A stretch of DNA of 64,000 bases. Source: Brasenia schreberi. Lineage: Eukaryota; Streptophyta; Magnoliopsida; Nymphaeales; Cabombaceae. Shown here piece by piece: positions 12,529-25,087 of this stretch. Both the position numbers and the translations under genes were made by a program. Location: contig JAYKKT010000076.1 of NCBI GenBank assembly GCA_036023115.1, positions 2,108,001 through 2,172,000 of the forward strand, in the 5' to 3' direction. A model generated the notes under the pieces. It searched no databases. It was given only the letters and a program-made list of their open reading frames with translations, and was not told the origin of the DNA. The stretch's first letter is position 1; every line of letters begins with the position of its first letter.

Positions 12529-13150
12529 CTTTCAATTCGAACACTCTCACACACATTGAGCTTTCGCTCTTATTTTGAAAGACCCAAGTAAGGGCCGACC
12601 TATACTATTTGGGTTTCATTTCATGTCGTGTGAGTAAGTCTTTCAATTCAAACACTCTCACACACATTGAGCTTTCGCTCTTATTTGAAAGACCCAAGTA
12701 AGGGCCGACCTATACTATTTGGGTTTCATTTCATGTCGTGTGAGTAAGTCTTTCAATTTAAACACTCTCACACACATTGAGCTTTCGCTCTTATTTGAAA
12801 GACCCAAGTAAGGGCCGACCTATACTATTTGGGTTTCATTTCTTGTCGTGTGAGTAAGTCTTTCAATTCAAGCACTTTCACACACATTGAGCCTTCGCTC
12901 TTACTCCCAAGACCCTAGTAAAGTCCTTATTGCAGTTATATTTGGGTTTCATTTATGTCGTGTGTGTAGTACTTCAATTCAAGCACTCTCACACACATTG
13001 AGCCTTCGCTCTTACTCCCAAGACCTTAGTCAAGGCCATACTGCAATTTATATTTGGGTTTTATTTCATGTCGTGTGTGTAAGTCTTTCGATTCAAGCAC
13101 GCACCCACATTGAGCCTTCGCTCTTATTTGCAAGACCCGAGTAAGGGCTC
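12529..13150 (+). repeat. Six-unit 110-bp tandem array in S1
   Basis: Units begin GTCTTTCAATT at about 12529, 12638, 12748 and 12858, with period 110; two diverged units follow. Each has CACACATTGAGC, a GAGC/GCTC hairpin, a CCCAAGTAAGGG or CCTTAGTCAAGG element, TTTGGGTTTCATTTCATG and TCGTGTGAGTAAGTC. Confidence 0.92.
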
Positions 13151-13726
13151 ATATACATAAGATATATACGTATTTCCCTTCGGTTATTTCCCTTCTGTTA
13201 TTTCCCTTCAGTATTGTCTTTACATTTCGGGTTTTCCCTTTGGAGTAGCGTGAGTTTGCATTGCATCTACGCCATACCACGAGGTAGGACGCATATTGCA
13301 TCGAAGCAACCCCCCGCTCGAATTCGCCCATGTAGTGGAGTGTTCATAACACACAAACTAGGCGACCCAAAAAGGTATAAAAGAAAAGACTTAGGCACGT
13401 GCAAATCCACGTGATCTAAAACATGCAATCGCATCTTAAAGACCCGAAATAGACGCCTCGAACCGTTTCGTAGAATTTCTCCCCAAAACTCGATTTTTGC
13501 AAAAGCGTACAGACTGACCCTTGCGCATCGGTGCAAGAAGGTCTGCGACGACAAGAGCTCACTTGCTCACAGTCGCCACGTTTAGAAGTCAGTATTAAAT
13601 ATATCTTCGCTAGCTTAAGTAAGCTAGCTGGCACGCCCTGTTTGTATACATAGGCCTTAGACGCACGATAAGATCCACTCCAAGCCACGAAAGAGGCGAA
13701 GAGGCGGGGATTTTCGCGCGTCTACA

Positions 13727-13758
13727 CAATCCAAACTGAATTCTGACTCCTTCAGGTT
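13727..13758 (-). repeat. Element A 5' LTR, segment 2 (32 bp between S1 and S2)
   Basis: The only part of A's LTR left between the two solo LTRs. It joins 10147 to 17048 colinearly: D carries the uninterrupted equivalent near 62215-62250. It includes one TSD copy from each insertion (CAATC 13727-13731, AGGTT 13754-13758). Confidence 0.93.
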
Positions 13759-16700
13759 TGTAGACGCGCGAAAAATCCCCGCCTCTTCGCCTCTTTCGTG
13801 GCTTGGAGTGGATCTTATCGTGCGTCTAAGGCCTATGTATACAAATAGGGCGTGCCAGCTAGCTTACTTAAGCTAGCGAAGATATATTTAACACTGACTT
13901 CTAAACGTGGCGACTGTGAGCAAGTGAGCTCTTGTCGTCGCAGACCTTCTTGCACCGATGTGCAAGGGTCAGTCTGTACGCTTTTGCAAAAATCGAGTTT
14001 TGGAGAGAAAGTCTACGAAACGGTTCGAGGTGTCTATTTCGGGTCTTTAAGATGCGATGGCATGTTTTAGATCACGTGGATTTGCACGTGCCTAAGTCTT
14101 TTCTTTTATCCCTTTTTGGGTCGCCTAGTTTGTGTGTTATGAACACTCCACTACATGGGCGAATTCGAGCGGGGCTTGCTTCGATGCAATATGCGTCCTA
14201 CCTCGTGGTATGGCGTAGATGCAATGCAAACTCACTCTACTCCAAAGGGAAAACCCGAAATGTAAAGACAATACTGAAGGGAAATAACAGAAAAGAAATA
14301 ACCGAAGGGAAATAACCGAAGGGAAATATGTATATATCTTATGTATATGAGCCCTTACTCGGGTCTTGCAAATAAGAGCGAAGGCTCAATGTGGGTGCGT
14401 GCTTGAATTGAAAGACTTACACACACGACATGAAATTAAACCCAAATATAAATTGCAATATGGCCTTGACTAAGGTCTTGGGAGTAAGAGCGAAGGCTCA
14501 ATGTGTGTGAGAGTGCTTGAATTGAAGTACTACACACACGACATAAATGAAACCCAAATATAACTGCAATAAGGCCTTTACTAAGGTCTTGGGAGTAAGA
14601 GCGAAGGCTCAATGTGTGTGAAAGTGCTTGAATTGAAAGACTTACTCACACGACATGAAATAAAACCCAAATAGTATAGGTCGGCCCTTACTTGGGTCTT
14701 TCAAATAAGAGTGAAAGCTCAATGTGTGTGAGAGTGCTTGAATTGAAAGACAACGCACCCAACTTAAACAAAACCCTTCGAAAATGAAAGTATATATACA
14801 CTTATATATTAGGGGCTGATTAGGCCCGTGTGTGTTCAAAATTGTGCACGACTAAGAGAGTGCACGTGTGTGGTTGTGCCAAGCCACGTTATTACAAGCG
14901 GGGGGAGACTATGCTCCGTTATTACAACCCCGTATCAAATTGAATTTCAAGCAAGTGTACGACTAAAGACCGAGTTTAGACACTTACGAGTAGCTGGTCC
15001 GTAGAGGTCTTGCTTGAGCGTGGGCTTGGCCTTGGGCTGCAAGTGGGAGCTCCGCGAAGGTAGGTGATCAAGGGTGCTGGCCGGCTGCAAGTGGGGCGCG
15101 GGATAGGCGCCTCGGAGGTGGCCGGCGGCAAGTAGATGGCACCTCAAGGTAAAGGGGTTTAAATGGCTGAATGAGTGGGTTCTTAGGGTCACTGGGGGAG
15201 TTGGGAGTTTAGGGAAACTGGACCTAAAAGGTGAGCTGGTGGGAGGGCCGAGTAAGACACCTAGGGGGGTTGGCCGAATGGGAGATGGTGGCTAAGTAGT
15301 GGCCAACAGCTTGGGTTATACTAGGTTCGGCTAGGTTTAGGTGGTGGCGGCAAAGGGGCTGAGCTGAAGGGAGGATGGTTGGCTAAGAGTGGAGAGGTGG
15401 TAGAGAAGGGGGCTAGGTGAGGTGCAGGGTACTTACCGAATGGGGAGAAGTGGCGGATGAAGTGGGAGAGTGGCGGGCAGGTGGCTGTCGGCTGGTTCGG
15501 TTGGGGGAAGATGATGGCGTCCGGCTGAGGGGTGGTGGTGGTGGATGGAAGAGGGAAGGTGGCGGAGCAGGTGGCGGTCGGCTGGTTCGGTTGGGGGAAG
15601 ATGATGGCGTCCGGCTGAGGGGTGGTGGTGGTGGATGGAAGAGGGAAGGTGGCGGAGCAGGTGGCGGCTGGTGGAGCAGCTGGAGCAGGCCAAGGTGGGG
15701 AGTTGTCCCGGCTGGGTGAGAGAAGGGAGAAGGAGAGGGCCCGGCTGGGTGAGGTAGAGTGGTTCCCACTTGGAAAACCCGCCCACAAGGAGGGGGGTTT
15801 AAATAGGGGATGGGTAGGTCGGTTAGGGCTGGGCTGTGGGTAGTGGTTAGGTGGTTTAGGTAGGGTGGTATGTAGATAAGGTGGGCTGGATGGGGTTGGG
15901 CCAGATATTTTAAAACTAGGGGTTTGGGTAAATCGTGGGCTAAGGGTGGTTTAGGGGTTTAGGGCTAGGTTAGGTGGTTGGGTTTTAGGGTGAGGTTTAG
16001 TGAGCTAGGTTAGGTGGTTTAGGCTAGGTTTAGGCTAGGATTAGGGAAATTAATATAGGTTTAGGGAAGGATTAGGGGAGTGGGTTAGGTGATTAGGTTG
16101 GGATTAGGCCGGGATTAGGGAAGTGGGTTAGGTGATTAGGTTCAAATTAGGGGTGGATTAGGGGTTTGGGTTAGGTTTAGGCATTTTGGGCTAGGTTTAG
16201 GTGAAGGAGCTCCCTTAGCATGGCCCATAGACCTTGATCACCCCATGTTGGTGCAGCCCTAGGTTAGGTTTTAGCTAATTACAAGCTTAAACCCACTCAA
16301 TTAGGCTAACCCACATGATTAACCCACCCAAACTTGACACACAAGTCAAGCTTAATACAACACTCTTGATATTTTTCAACCCCACTCTCTCTCATGCCCA
16401 ATATCCCACGTGAATTTCAAGTGGGCCCCACCTCCCTTTATGAGAAGGTGATGTGGGCCATGGATATGGATATTGGATTGGATCTCTGGATCCAAATCCA
16501 AATCCAAGTCCACATATGGGTTTGGATTGGAATCTGGATATATATGGTCCAGATCCAATCCAAACTGAACTCTGACTCCTTCGAGCTGGGTTCGAGACGG
16601 ACGATTTGTGCGGGGCCTGACAGCATCAGTACTCCGTCTGCATTGGGTCTTCGCCAACATAGTCGTCCACCTCCGTTTCTGCCTTCCGGAGATGACTTCA

Positions 16701-17042
16701 AATGCTATTTTGATAAGAACAGGGTCTTGGACGTTCGAGATCCTGGGGTGTGAATCAGATACAAGAGTTGTTGCGCCGGGCTCGACAGGTGCTCCGGTTC
16801 TGGGCTCTTCTTGGTCCTCCTGGTCTTGTCTTGATCGGGCCAAGCCACTTCGGGGTTTCAAAACATGTTTTAAAAGGGTTTTCAAAAGCCATATCGTATG
16901 TTTTTGAAAGATATAGTTTAAAACATATGTACAAGATTGTTTGGAAGGCTCCTGGGTTTCCAAACTCAAAATGGCCCTTTGGGGCTGCTTGTATAAAACC
17001 AGATGGATTTTGAGAAATTCGTGGGATTTCGGGGTGTTTACA
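13759..17042 (-). mobile_element. S2: solo LTR, family 1, minus
   Basis: A 3284-bp LTR with plus-strand ends TGTAGACGCGCG and GGGGTGTTTACA and perfect TSDs AGGTT (13754-13758, 17043-17047). Close to S1 and E2 in sequence. It contains its own tandem array (about 14340-14770). A donor-like site, CGGTAAGTAC on the minus strand, lies near 15430. A 120-bp-class segment (GGCGGAGCAGGTGGCGG, TTCGGTTGGGGGAAG) is duplicated at about 15480-15670. Confidence 0.95.
15798..15805 (-). promoter_or_regulatory. TATA box of S2
   Basis: TATTTAAA on the minus strand followed by CCCCCCTCC and GGGCGGGTTTTCC. Confidence 0.6.
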
Positions 17043-17498
17043 AGGTTGTGTTCGAAACGAACGGTTTGTGCGGGGTCTGACAGCATCAGTACTCCGTCTG
17101 CATTAGGTCTTCTCCAACATGATCGTCCGCTTCTGTTTTTGCCTTCCGAAGCTGATTTCAAGTGATGTTTGATTATAACAGGGTCTTGGACGTTCGAGAT
17201 CCTGGGGGTGGATTCAATACGAGAGTTGCTGTGCCGGGCTTGACTTGTGCTCCGGTTCCGGGCTCTCTTTAGCTTTTCTAGTCCTGTCTTGATTAGGCCA
17301 AGCTGCTTTGGGGTTTCAAAACATATTTTAACAGTTTTTAAAACATATTATACATATTTAAAATATATAAAAGTTTAAAACATCTGTATAGGGTTGCCTG
17401 GAAGGCTCCTGGGTTTCCAGACTCAAAATAGCCCTTTGGGGCTGCTTTTACAAAACCAGGTTGATTTGAGAAGTTCGTGGGATTTCGGGGTGTTTACA
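17043..17498 (-). repeat. Element A 5' LTR, segment 3 (U3 terminus)
   Basis: Resumes A's LTR after S2 (TSD copy 17043-17047) and ends GGGGTGTTTACA at 17498. Homologous to the U3 start of all family-1 LTRs, but clearly more diverged than S1 or S2. Confidence 0.92.
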
Positions 17499-19031
17499 AA
17501 GTTCAACTAGGAGCTAAGGTGTGGTATTGAGGAGAGTGAATGGGATATGGTGTAGGTCGGCCGGGTGGAGGGGAGAAGAGATGGATGAAAGTTGGCGGGT
17601 GAATGGGAGTGTGCGGTTGGGAAAGAAGGAGGCGAGGGTTTAGATGAGGTTGAGGTGGGGTACTAACCGGTAGGAAGCGGTGTTGGTGGTGTTGGAGTGG
17701 CTGGAAGGGGATGGAAGGTGGATGGAAGGTGGCGGGGTGGAAGGAGATGGAAGGGGTGGCCGGGTGGAGCTCCTCGCCGAAGGTGGAAGGTGGTGGAGTC
17801 GGTTGGAATGGGGAAGTGCTGGTGGGGTGGTGGAGTGGAGGTGGAATGGCAGGTGCTGGCTGGGTCCTTGGAGCTTGGAGAGAGATGGAAAACCCGCATG
17901 AAGAGGGGGTTTTATAGGCTAGGAATGGGCTAGGTCGGTTAGGGGGTTGTGGGCCAGATATTTGTAATAAGGTGGGCATGGGACATGGTTTGGGGTAGGT
18001 CGGTTAGGTGGGCTGGGACATAGTGGTTAGGGGTTTAATTAAGTGCACTAAGGTGGGTTTAGGCTTAGTTGGTTAGGGTCTAGGTGGTCTAACTAGGTGA
18101 GGTCGGCTAGGTGAGGTTGGGGCGGTTTTGGGTGAGAAGGGTTAGGTCTAGGTTAGGTTTGGGTCAGGTTTTAGGGAAAGTGGCTAGGTGAGGTGGGCTA
18201 GCTTAGGGCTAGGTTTAGGAACCTCCCCTTGGCGCCGGTCCATTGCTCAAGTTGCAGCTGTGTCCAAGTTGGTGCAGCCCTAGGTCAGGTGTAGGTGCAT
18301 ACAAGCTTAAACCCACAAGGTTAACCCACTCTTGACCAAAGTCAAGCCTACCAACTTTCTCACTCATACTTTATCCCCCCTTTCTCTCTCTACCCAAGCC
18401 TTCCAAGGCATTTCATGTGAAATATTTGTGGGTCCCTCACCTCCATTTATGAGAAGGTGATGTGGGCCATGGATGTAGGTATTGGATTTGGATCTTGGGA
18501 TCCAAATCCATGTTGGGTTTGGATATGGATATATATATGGTCCAGATCCGGCCCAAATCTGATTTTTTCATTCCTTCATGGCATTTCGAAACGGACGGTT
18601 TGTGTGGGGCCTGAGTTCATCAGTACTCCGTCTTGCGTTGGGTCTTCGCCAACATTATCGTCCGCTCTTCTTCTCACCTTCAGGAGTTCATTTTAAGCAA
18701 ATTTCTGATATCTGGGGCTTCGATGTCTGAGAATTTGGGGATGCTTTTGAGATGAGAGTTGATGTGTCGGGCTTGAAATATGCTTCGGGTCCGGGCTCTT
18801 CTTTGCCTTTTCGGTCCTGCTTTGGTCAGGCCAGGCGGCTTTTGGGGTTTCAAAACATTTTTAAAGTCTAAAACTACCTGTATAAAGTTTTAAAACGTAT
18901 ATACAGTTTCAACATATGTACAGGGTTGTCTGGAAGGCTCCTGGGTTTCCAGACTCAAAATAGCCCTTTGGGGCTGCTTTTGTGAAACCAGGCATATTTG
19001 AGAAAAATCGTGAGATTTTAGGGTATTTACA
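17499..19031 (-). repeat. LTR B, U3-side fragment, minus
   Basis: A related but distinct LTR interrupted by element A (AAGTT, 17499-17503, is A's right TSD). It has a TATAAAA box on the minus strand (17910-17916) next to GCGGGTTTTCC, 'CCTAA'-type repeats, a GATCC-rich hairpin region (18420-18560) and the terminus GGGTATTTACA. The next bases, GGCAC, fit a TSD, because the native pol reads TATGGCACAAAC here. The remainder is outside the window, so whether B is solo or part of an element is unknown. Confidence 0.85.
17910..17916 (-). promoter_or_regulatory. TATA box of LTR B
   Basis: TATAAAA on the minus strand, followed by CCCCCTCTTCATGCGGG; same layout as the family-1 promoters. Confidence 0.5.
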
Positions 19032-19438
19032 GGCACAAACGCCATTCTCCCCATTCATACCAAAATTCATTCATTTCATACATCACTTGCACTCGACCTT
19101 CCCCTAGAGACGCTACAGCATGCTAGAATGGCCGAGCTTGACTTACTAGATGAGCGAAGGCTCCTTGCCATGGATCATGCACATGCATACCGACAAAGGG
19201 TAGCCCGACACTATGAGAAGCGTATGAGACCTCGCCACTTCAAAGTGGGAGACCTTGTGCTTAAAGTCATCCAATATCGTGGCCCACATCCACTTGAAAA
19301 GTGGCGGCCCAAGTGGGATGGCCCTTATGTTGTATGTGGAACCACCACAAACAACGCCTACTAGTTAGTCGATGTTGAGGGTAGGAACATAGCCGACCCT
19401 ATGAATGCTCAATATTTGAAAAAAATACTACGTGTATG
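19032..19438 (+). pseudogene. Element C pol, integrase C-terminal remnant
   Basis: The last 130 or so residues of a Tat-type integrase: GTNAILPIHT, MAELDLLDERRLLAMDHA, HFKVGDLVLKVI, GPYVV, then VEGRN and YLKK. LTR B cut the gene at the GGCAC codon region, so the first and larger part of pol lies left of the window. TGG has become TAG at 19362-19364, and an extra A near the end shifts the last codons. Inactive. Confidence 0.9.
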
Positions 19439-19884
19439 GTCTAAGCTAAATCCTATTTCGAAAATATTTTGAAAACCTCCTTTTGAACTTCGTGAGTGAG
19501 GATTAAAGCAAATTGTGCAACCCTGAATGAGAGACTCGATTGCTTGTGAAAAAGCGGAGTTTTCCAAAACCAATGGGTCACATTTCAGAATCCTTCTTCT
19601 TACAAAAGAGGACCTGGTTCAAAATAGCAAGATACTTGCAAGTAGTACGTGCTATTTCTAAATAGGTTGATCTGGGATGAATCGAGTATATTCTTGGGAT
19701 AAGTCCTTCCCCTCTTCTCTTCTCTTCCCTGAAAGGAAAACTTAACCAAAAAGGAAAAGGGAAATCCCTGCAAAATCTCTTTCCCAAAAGGAAGTTGAAT
19801 CAAAAGTGAGTAAGGCGTAGGAATTTTGAAATATGGCTTGATTTTCTTATAAAACCTTCGCTAGATTAGCGAGTGTTAAGACTC
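19439..19884 (+). other. Element C 3' untranslated region
   Basis: Non-coding stretch between pol and the 3' LTR, homologous to 34357-35060 of E2 (shared ATCCTTCTTCTTACAAA, GATACTTGCAAGTAGTACG and GCGAGTGTTAAGACTC) but much shorter. The distal region with the polypurine tract seen in E2 is absent. I see no gene. Confidence 0.8.
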
Positions 19885-21367
19885 TGTAAACACCCCAAAA
19901 TCCCACGATTTTAATAAAACAAATCCCTGGTTTGCAAATCAACCCAAAAGGCCATTTTGTATTTTCGAAAGCCCAGGAGCTTCCCAAAAAGCTTGTAAAT
20001 ACTGTTTTGAACCCCCATATCCAAACTCGGGTTAAGCCCCATTTTTCCAAAAAAAGCCAAAGAAGAACAGGTGAATCATGGAAGACGACACCTGATCGAG
20101 AAGCAGCTCAGAAACCAGCCCACGAAGGCCAAATCAAAGGCAGCCTCAGAAACGAGTGCAAAAGCCCAAAAGCAACACTCTAGCCTGATAAAAGCCAGGG
20201 TCAAAAGGCAAAAGAAAGGCCCAGGCCTGATGCAGAAAGCAAGCCTAGAGCACCTAAAAGCCAAATCAATCATCCCCATCCAAGCGACGGAGATCTGAAT
20301 CAGAAAAGGCCAAAATGAATAAAAATAGAGTCCAAAATGGCGAAATGGAGTGTAGATGACAAAGTTGGGGAAAATAGAGCACCAGACGAAGCACTGATGA
20401 AGCAGTGCCCGCACAAAACGTCTGCCTCGAAAAGCCAAGAAGGACCATCCAGAGAAAATTTGGATTGGATCTGGACCATAAATATCCAGATCCATATCCA
20501 AATAGTGTTTGGATTTGGGTCGATCCAAATAGTGTTTGGATTTAGATTGGATCCAAATAGCGTTTGGATTGGATCGAATCTAGACCAAAATATCCAGATC
20601 CATATCCATAAAAATGTTGGATTTGGATCGGATATGGATTTCAAAATATCCGAGATTCAAGATCTAGATCCAAATAGTGTTTGGATTGGACATAGATTCC
20701 ACGATCCAAACCCAAGACCCATATCCAAGACCCACCTCATTTGCCTATAAATAGGAGTGAGGGGGTCTCCAAGAGTTCACGTGAAATCCACTTGGAGGAG
20801 CTTGGAGGAGAGAGAGGGTATTAAGGTGAGTGCTTAGTGCTTTCTTAATTTTGTTTAGTGGGTTAATTGTGGGCTTAAAGAGGGGTTAGTGTGGGTTGCA
20901 CCACCTTGATTAAGGGTTGGATTTGCTTGAACAAGAAGGCTTTGGAGTGGCTGGTTTGAAGCTTGAGCACACCCCAACCGACCCTAAGAGGTAAGCTTGA
21001 TTAACTCCCTAAACCCTTCTATCTCTAACCCTCTAAACCACCTTAAACCTACCCTAAATCAACACTACCTAATCCCCTACAGCACCCCTAATCCCCAACT
21101 AAACCAACCTAACACCCTAACCGACTTAAACCCCTCACTCCCGTGCACCCCTAGCACTACCCAAACCGCCTCCCATCCCCTCGGCTGTCCCCCGCGCACC
21201 GCACGCGCCCCGCTCCCGCTCTGCGCATGCGTCTTGCACCTCCCGCGCACCCACTTGGCGCCTAGCGCCTATCGCCCCGACTAGCTCCCGGCCACCCGGC
21301 TACACCTCCGCCTTAGCCGACCTTCACTCCACCAACTCCACCGACCCCAGCCACTACCTGCCACCAC
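19885..21367 (+). repeat. Element C 3' LTR, 5' portion
   Basis: Starts TGTAAACACCCCAAAATCCC, a third LTR variant. It contains an array of GGATCCAAATAGTGTTTGGAT motifs (20455-20735), a canonical TATA box and two strong donor-like sites downstream. LTR D interrupts it at 21368. ACCAC (21363-21367) is the presumed left TSD of D; the rest of this LTR would lie right of the window. Confidence 0.85.
20746..20753 (+). promoter_or_regulatory. TATA box of element C LTR
   Basis: TATAAATA, a textbook plant TATA box. Donor-like AAG|GTGAGT follows at 20825/20826 and GAG|GTAAGC at 20990/20991. Confidence 0.7.
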
Positions 21368-22353
21368 TATAGACGCAAAAAATTCCCGCTCCTGGTTCTT
21401 AGGCCTGAAGCGAACCTTTTCGTGTGCCTAAGTCCTAATTAAGCAAAGAGGGCGTGCCAGCTAGCTTACTTAAGCTAGCGAAGATATATTTTAAACCTGA
21501 CTCCTAACGTGGCGACTGTGAGCAAGCAAGCTCTTGTCGTCGCAGACCTTCTTGCATTGATGCGCAAGGGTCAGTCTGTACGCTTTTAAAATCGAGTTTT
21601 TGAGTGTAAGAACCTACGAAAGCGGTTTGAGGTGTTTGATTTGGGTTGTTTTTGTATGACTTTCAGATTTTATTTCACGTGGATTTGCACGTGCCTAAGA
21701 CTTTCTTTTTATCCCTTTTTGGGCCAACTAGGTGTGTGTTATGAACACTCAGCCTAAGTGGGGCGACTTTTGAGCGGGAGTATGGGGTTTTGCTTTGATG
21801 CAATATGCGTCCTAACTCGTGGTATGGCGTATATGCAATGCAAACTCACGCAACTCCAAAGGGAAAACCCGAATTTTAAAAGACAATGCCGAAGGGAAAT
21901 GACTTGTAATGGAAATTGCTGAAGGGAAATGACTTGTAATGTAAATTGCCGAAGGGAAATATGGCTATATCTTAAGAGCGGAAAGGCTCAATAGTGCAAG
22001 TGTGTGCCGTGTATATATGTAAAGACTACGTACACTGCTGAACCTTAAAACCCAAATCTTAAAGACATAGCCGAAAGGGAAATACGTATATAATATATAT
22101 GGGCCCTTACTTGGGTCTTGCGAATAAGAGCGAAGGCTCAATGTGGGTGCGTGTGAAAATGTAAAGACAACACACACAACTTCAAATGAAACCCAAATAT
22201 AAATTGCAATATGGCCTTAACTAAGGTCTTGGGAATAAGAGCGAAAGCTCAATGTGTGTGAGTGCGAGAATGGAAGTACTACACACACGACATGAAATTA
22301 AACCCAAATATAAATTGCAATATGGCCTTAACTAAGGTCTTGGTAGTAAGAGT
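21368..22353 (-). repeat. LTR D, segment 1 (U5 side), minus
   Basis: Begins TATAGACGC on the plus strand (TGTAGACGC with one G-to-A). It carries the U5 hairpins (21450-21580) and the start of the 110-bp tandem array (about 21960-22353). Element E3 interrupts it within GTAAGAG|C. Bases 22349-22353 (AGAGT) are E3's left TSD; AGAGC at 60161-60165 is the right one. Confidence 0.9.
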
Positions 22354-24253
22354 TGTAAACACCCCGAAATCCCATGAATTTCTCAAAACAACCTGGTTTT
22401 GCAAAAGCAGCCCCAAAGGGCTATTTTGAGTCTGGAAACCCAGGAGCCTTCTAGGCAACCCTGTACATATGTTTTGAACTTTACATATTTCAAAAATGTA
22501 CAATATGACTTTAAAAACCTTTTAAAATACGTTTTGAAACCCCGAAGCAGCTTGGCCTAATCCAGACAGGACCAAGAAAGCTAAGGAGAGCCCGGAACCG
22601 GAGCACATGTCGAGCCCGGCACAACAACTCTCGTATTAAATCCACCCCCAGGATCTCGAACGTCTAAGACCCTGTTATCATCAAAACATCATTTGAAGTC
22701 ATCTCCGGAAGGCGAAAACAGAGGCGGACGATCATGTTGGCGAAGACCCAATGCAGACGGAGTACTGATGCTGTCAGACCCCGCACAAACCGTTCATTTC
22801 GAACACAGCTCGAAGGAGTCAGAATTCAGTTTGGATTGGATCTGGACCATATATATCCAGATCCCAATCCAAACCCATGTATGGACTTAGATTTGGATTT
22901 GGATTCAAAAATCCAATCCAATATCCATATCCATGGCCCACATCACCTTCTCATAAATGGAGGTGGGGCCCACTTGAATTTCACGTGGGATTATGGGCAT
23001 GAGAGAGAGTGGGGGAGGATAAGATCAAAGTGTGTTGTAATTAAGCTTGACTTGTGTGTCAAGTTTGGGGTTAATCATGTGGGTTAGCCTAGTTAACATG
23101 GGTTTAAGCTTGTAATTAACCAAAACCTAACCTAGGGTTGCACCAACATGATGTGATTAAGGTCCATGGGTCATGCAAAGGGAGCCCCTTAATCTAATCC
23201 TAACCAAAAACACCTAATCCTAGCCTTTTACCCTAATCCTGTCCTAATCCTAGCCTAATCACCTAACCTACTTCCCTAATCCCGGCCTAATCCCAACCTA
23301 ATCACCTAACCCACTTCCCTAATCCTTCCCTAAACCTAGGTTAATTTCCCTAAACCTAACCTAATCCTAGCCTAATCACCTAACCCACCTCACTAAACCT
23401 CACCCCAAAACCAACCCACCTAGCTAAACCCTAAACCTCTAAACCACCCCACCTAAACCTAGCACACAATCTACCCAAAACCCCTTGTATTTAAAATATC
23501 CGGCCCTACCCTAATTCCAGCCCACCTTACCACCATACCACCACCCCTAGACCACCTTACCACTACCCTAATACCAGCCCAACCGACCTATCCGAGCCCT
23601 ATAAACCCCCCCCCCTAAGGGGCGGGTTTTCCCATCTTCCATCATCCTCTCTCCACCCTTTCCAGCCCAACCGAACCCAGCCACCTGCACCACTTCCAGC
23701 CGGGTCTTCCACCTGCACCACCACCAACCACCACCGTGCTCCACCTGCTCCACCACACCCCAGCCGGCCAACCACCCGTCGCCATCCTTTTCACCCGGCC
23801 GAACCAGTCACTCCACCACACCCGGCTACTCCTCAACCACCCATCGCCTCCCATCATCGCCGGTTAGTACCCCATACTCCACTCTACTTCTTCTCCACTC
23901 CCTCTCCACTCTCAGCCACCTGCACTACCACTACCTTACCCCATATCCTAGCTAGTTCCCTTCCCATCCACCATTGCCTAGCCACCCTAGCAGCCCGCCA
24001 CCATCAAGTCTCCCTAGCAATCGACCACTCCAACCGACTGCCATATACCCAATCGGCCAGCCACCCGCCAACCTTAGGTACTCCATTAGACACTCCCTTA
24101 GTGCCATACTCCCTAACCTTACCCTCCCTTAGTGACCCTACATAGTCACCTTAGCCCCACACATCAAGACAGCCCCATCTCAAGCAACCAGCCACCTTCA
24201 AGGCTTCTCTCCCGCGCCCCATTTTCAGCCGGCCAACAGCCCCTCTTGCCGTT
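22354..24253 (+). repeat. E3 5' LTR, segment 1
   Basis: U3 and leader part of a family-1 LTR starting TGTAAACACCCC. It includes the GATCC hairpin region (22825-22925), 'CCTAA' C-rich repeats (23200-23480), the TATA box and a donor-like CCGGTTAGTA near 23870. E2 is inserted after CCGTT (24249-24253). The empty site survives in the 3' LTR near 58715. Confidence 0.95.
23600..23605 (+). promoter_or_regulatory. TATA box of E3 5' LTR
   Basis: TATAAA followed by a C run and AAGGGGCGGGTTTTCCC. Confidence 0.65.
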
Positions 24254-25087
24254 TGTAAACACCCCGAAATCCCACGAATTTCTTAAACGAATCTGGTTTT
24301 ATACAAGCAGCCCCAAAGGGCCATTTTGAGTTTGGAAACCCAGGAGCCTTCCAAACAACCCTGTATATATGTTTTAAACTTTATCTTTCAAAAACATATA
24401 ATATAGCTTTTGAAAACCCTTTTAAAACATGTTTTGAAACCCCGAAGTAGCTTGGCCTGATCAAGACGGGACCAGGAGAGACAAGAAGAGCCCGGAACCG
24501 GAGCACCTGTCGAGCCCGGCGCAGCAACTCTTGCATCTGATTCACACCCCAGGATCTCGAACGTCCAAGACCCTGTTCTTACCAAAATATCATTTGAAGT
24601 CATCTCCGGAAGGCAGAAACGGAGGCGGACGACCATGTTGGCGAAGACCCAACGCAGACGGAGTACTGATGCTGTCAGGCCCCGCACGAATCGTCCGTTT
24701 CGAACCCAGCTCGAAGGAGTCAGAGTTCAGTTTGGATTGAATCTGGACCATATATATCCAGATCCCAATCCAAACCCATATGTGGACTTGGATTTGGATT
24801 TGGATCCAGAGATCCAATCCAATATCCATATCCATGGCCCACATCACCTTCTCATAAATGGAGGTGGGGCCCACTTGAAATTCACGTGGGATATTGGGCA
24901 TGAGAGAGAGTGGGGGTGATAAATATCAAGAGTGTTGTATTAAGCTTGACTTGTGTGTCAAGTTTGGGTTTAATCTTGTGGTTTAGCCTAATTAAGTGGG
25001 TTTAAGCTTGTAATTAGCTAAAACCTAACCTAGGGCTGCACCAACAGGGGGTGATCAAGGTCTATGGGCCATGCTAAGGGAGCTCCT

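Larger units (their letters stand above)
10148..13726 (+). mobile_element. S1: solo LTR, family 1
   Basis: A single LTR running TGTAAACACCCC to GCGCGTCTACA (3579 bp), flanked by perfect TSDs CAATC (10143-10147 and 13727-13731). No internal region is present, so it is the product of LTR-LTR recombination. It is about 290 bp longer than E2's LTR, largely through extra 110-bp repeat units. It lies 32 bp from S2 in opposite orientation. Confidence 0.95.
335..17498 (-). mobile_element. Element A: Tat-type Ty3/gypsy retrotransposon, decayed, minus strand
   Basis: Visible order on the minus strand: 5' LTR (17498 down to 7279, split by S1 and S2), primer-binding region, leader, gag-pro, pol, and the start of the 3' untranslated region. 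The rest of the 3' region and the 3' LTR are left of the window. Without S1, S2 and one TSD copy of each, the 5' LTR is about 3347 bp, matching E3's 3.33 kb. Bases 17499-17503 (AAGTT) follow the LTR end and are its presumed TSD. The element sits in LTR B. It carries many stop codons and several frameshifts and is inactive. Confidence 0.92.

Noticed and set aside
13727..13758. S1 and S2 as one inverted-repeat transposon with 3.3-kb arms
   Set aside because: Each LTR has its own distinct perfect TSD (CAATC, AGGTT) and the 32-bp spacer belongs to A's LTR.
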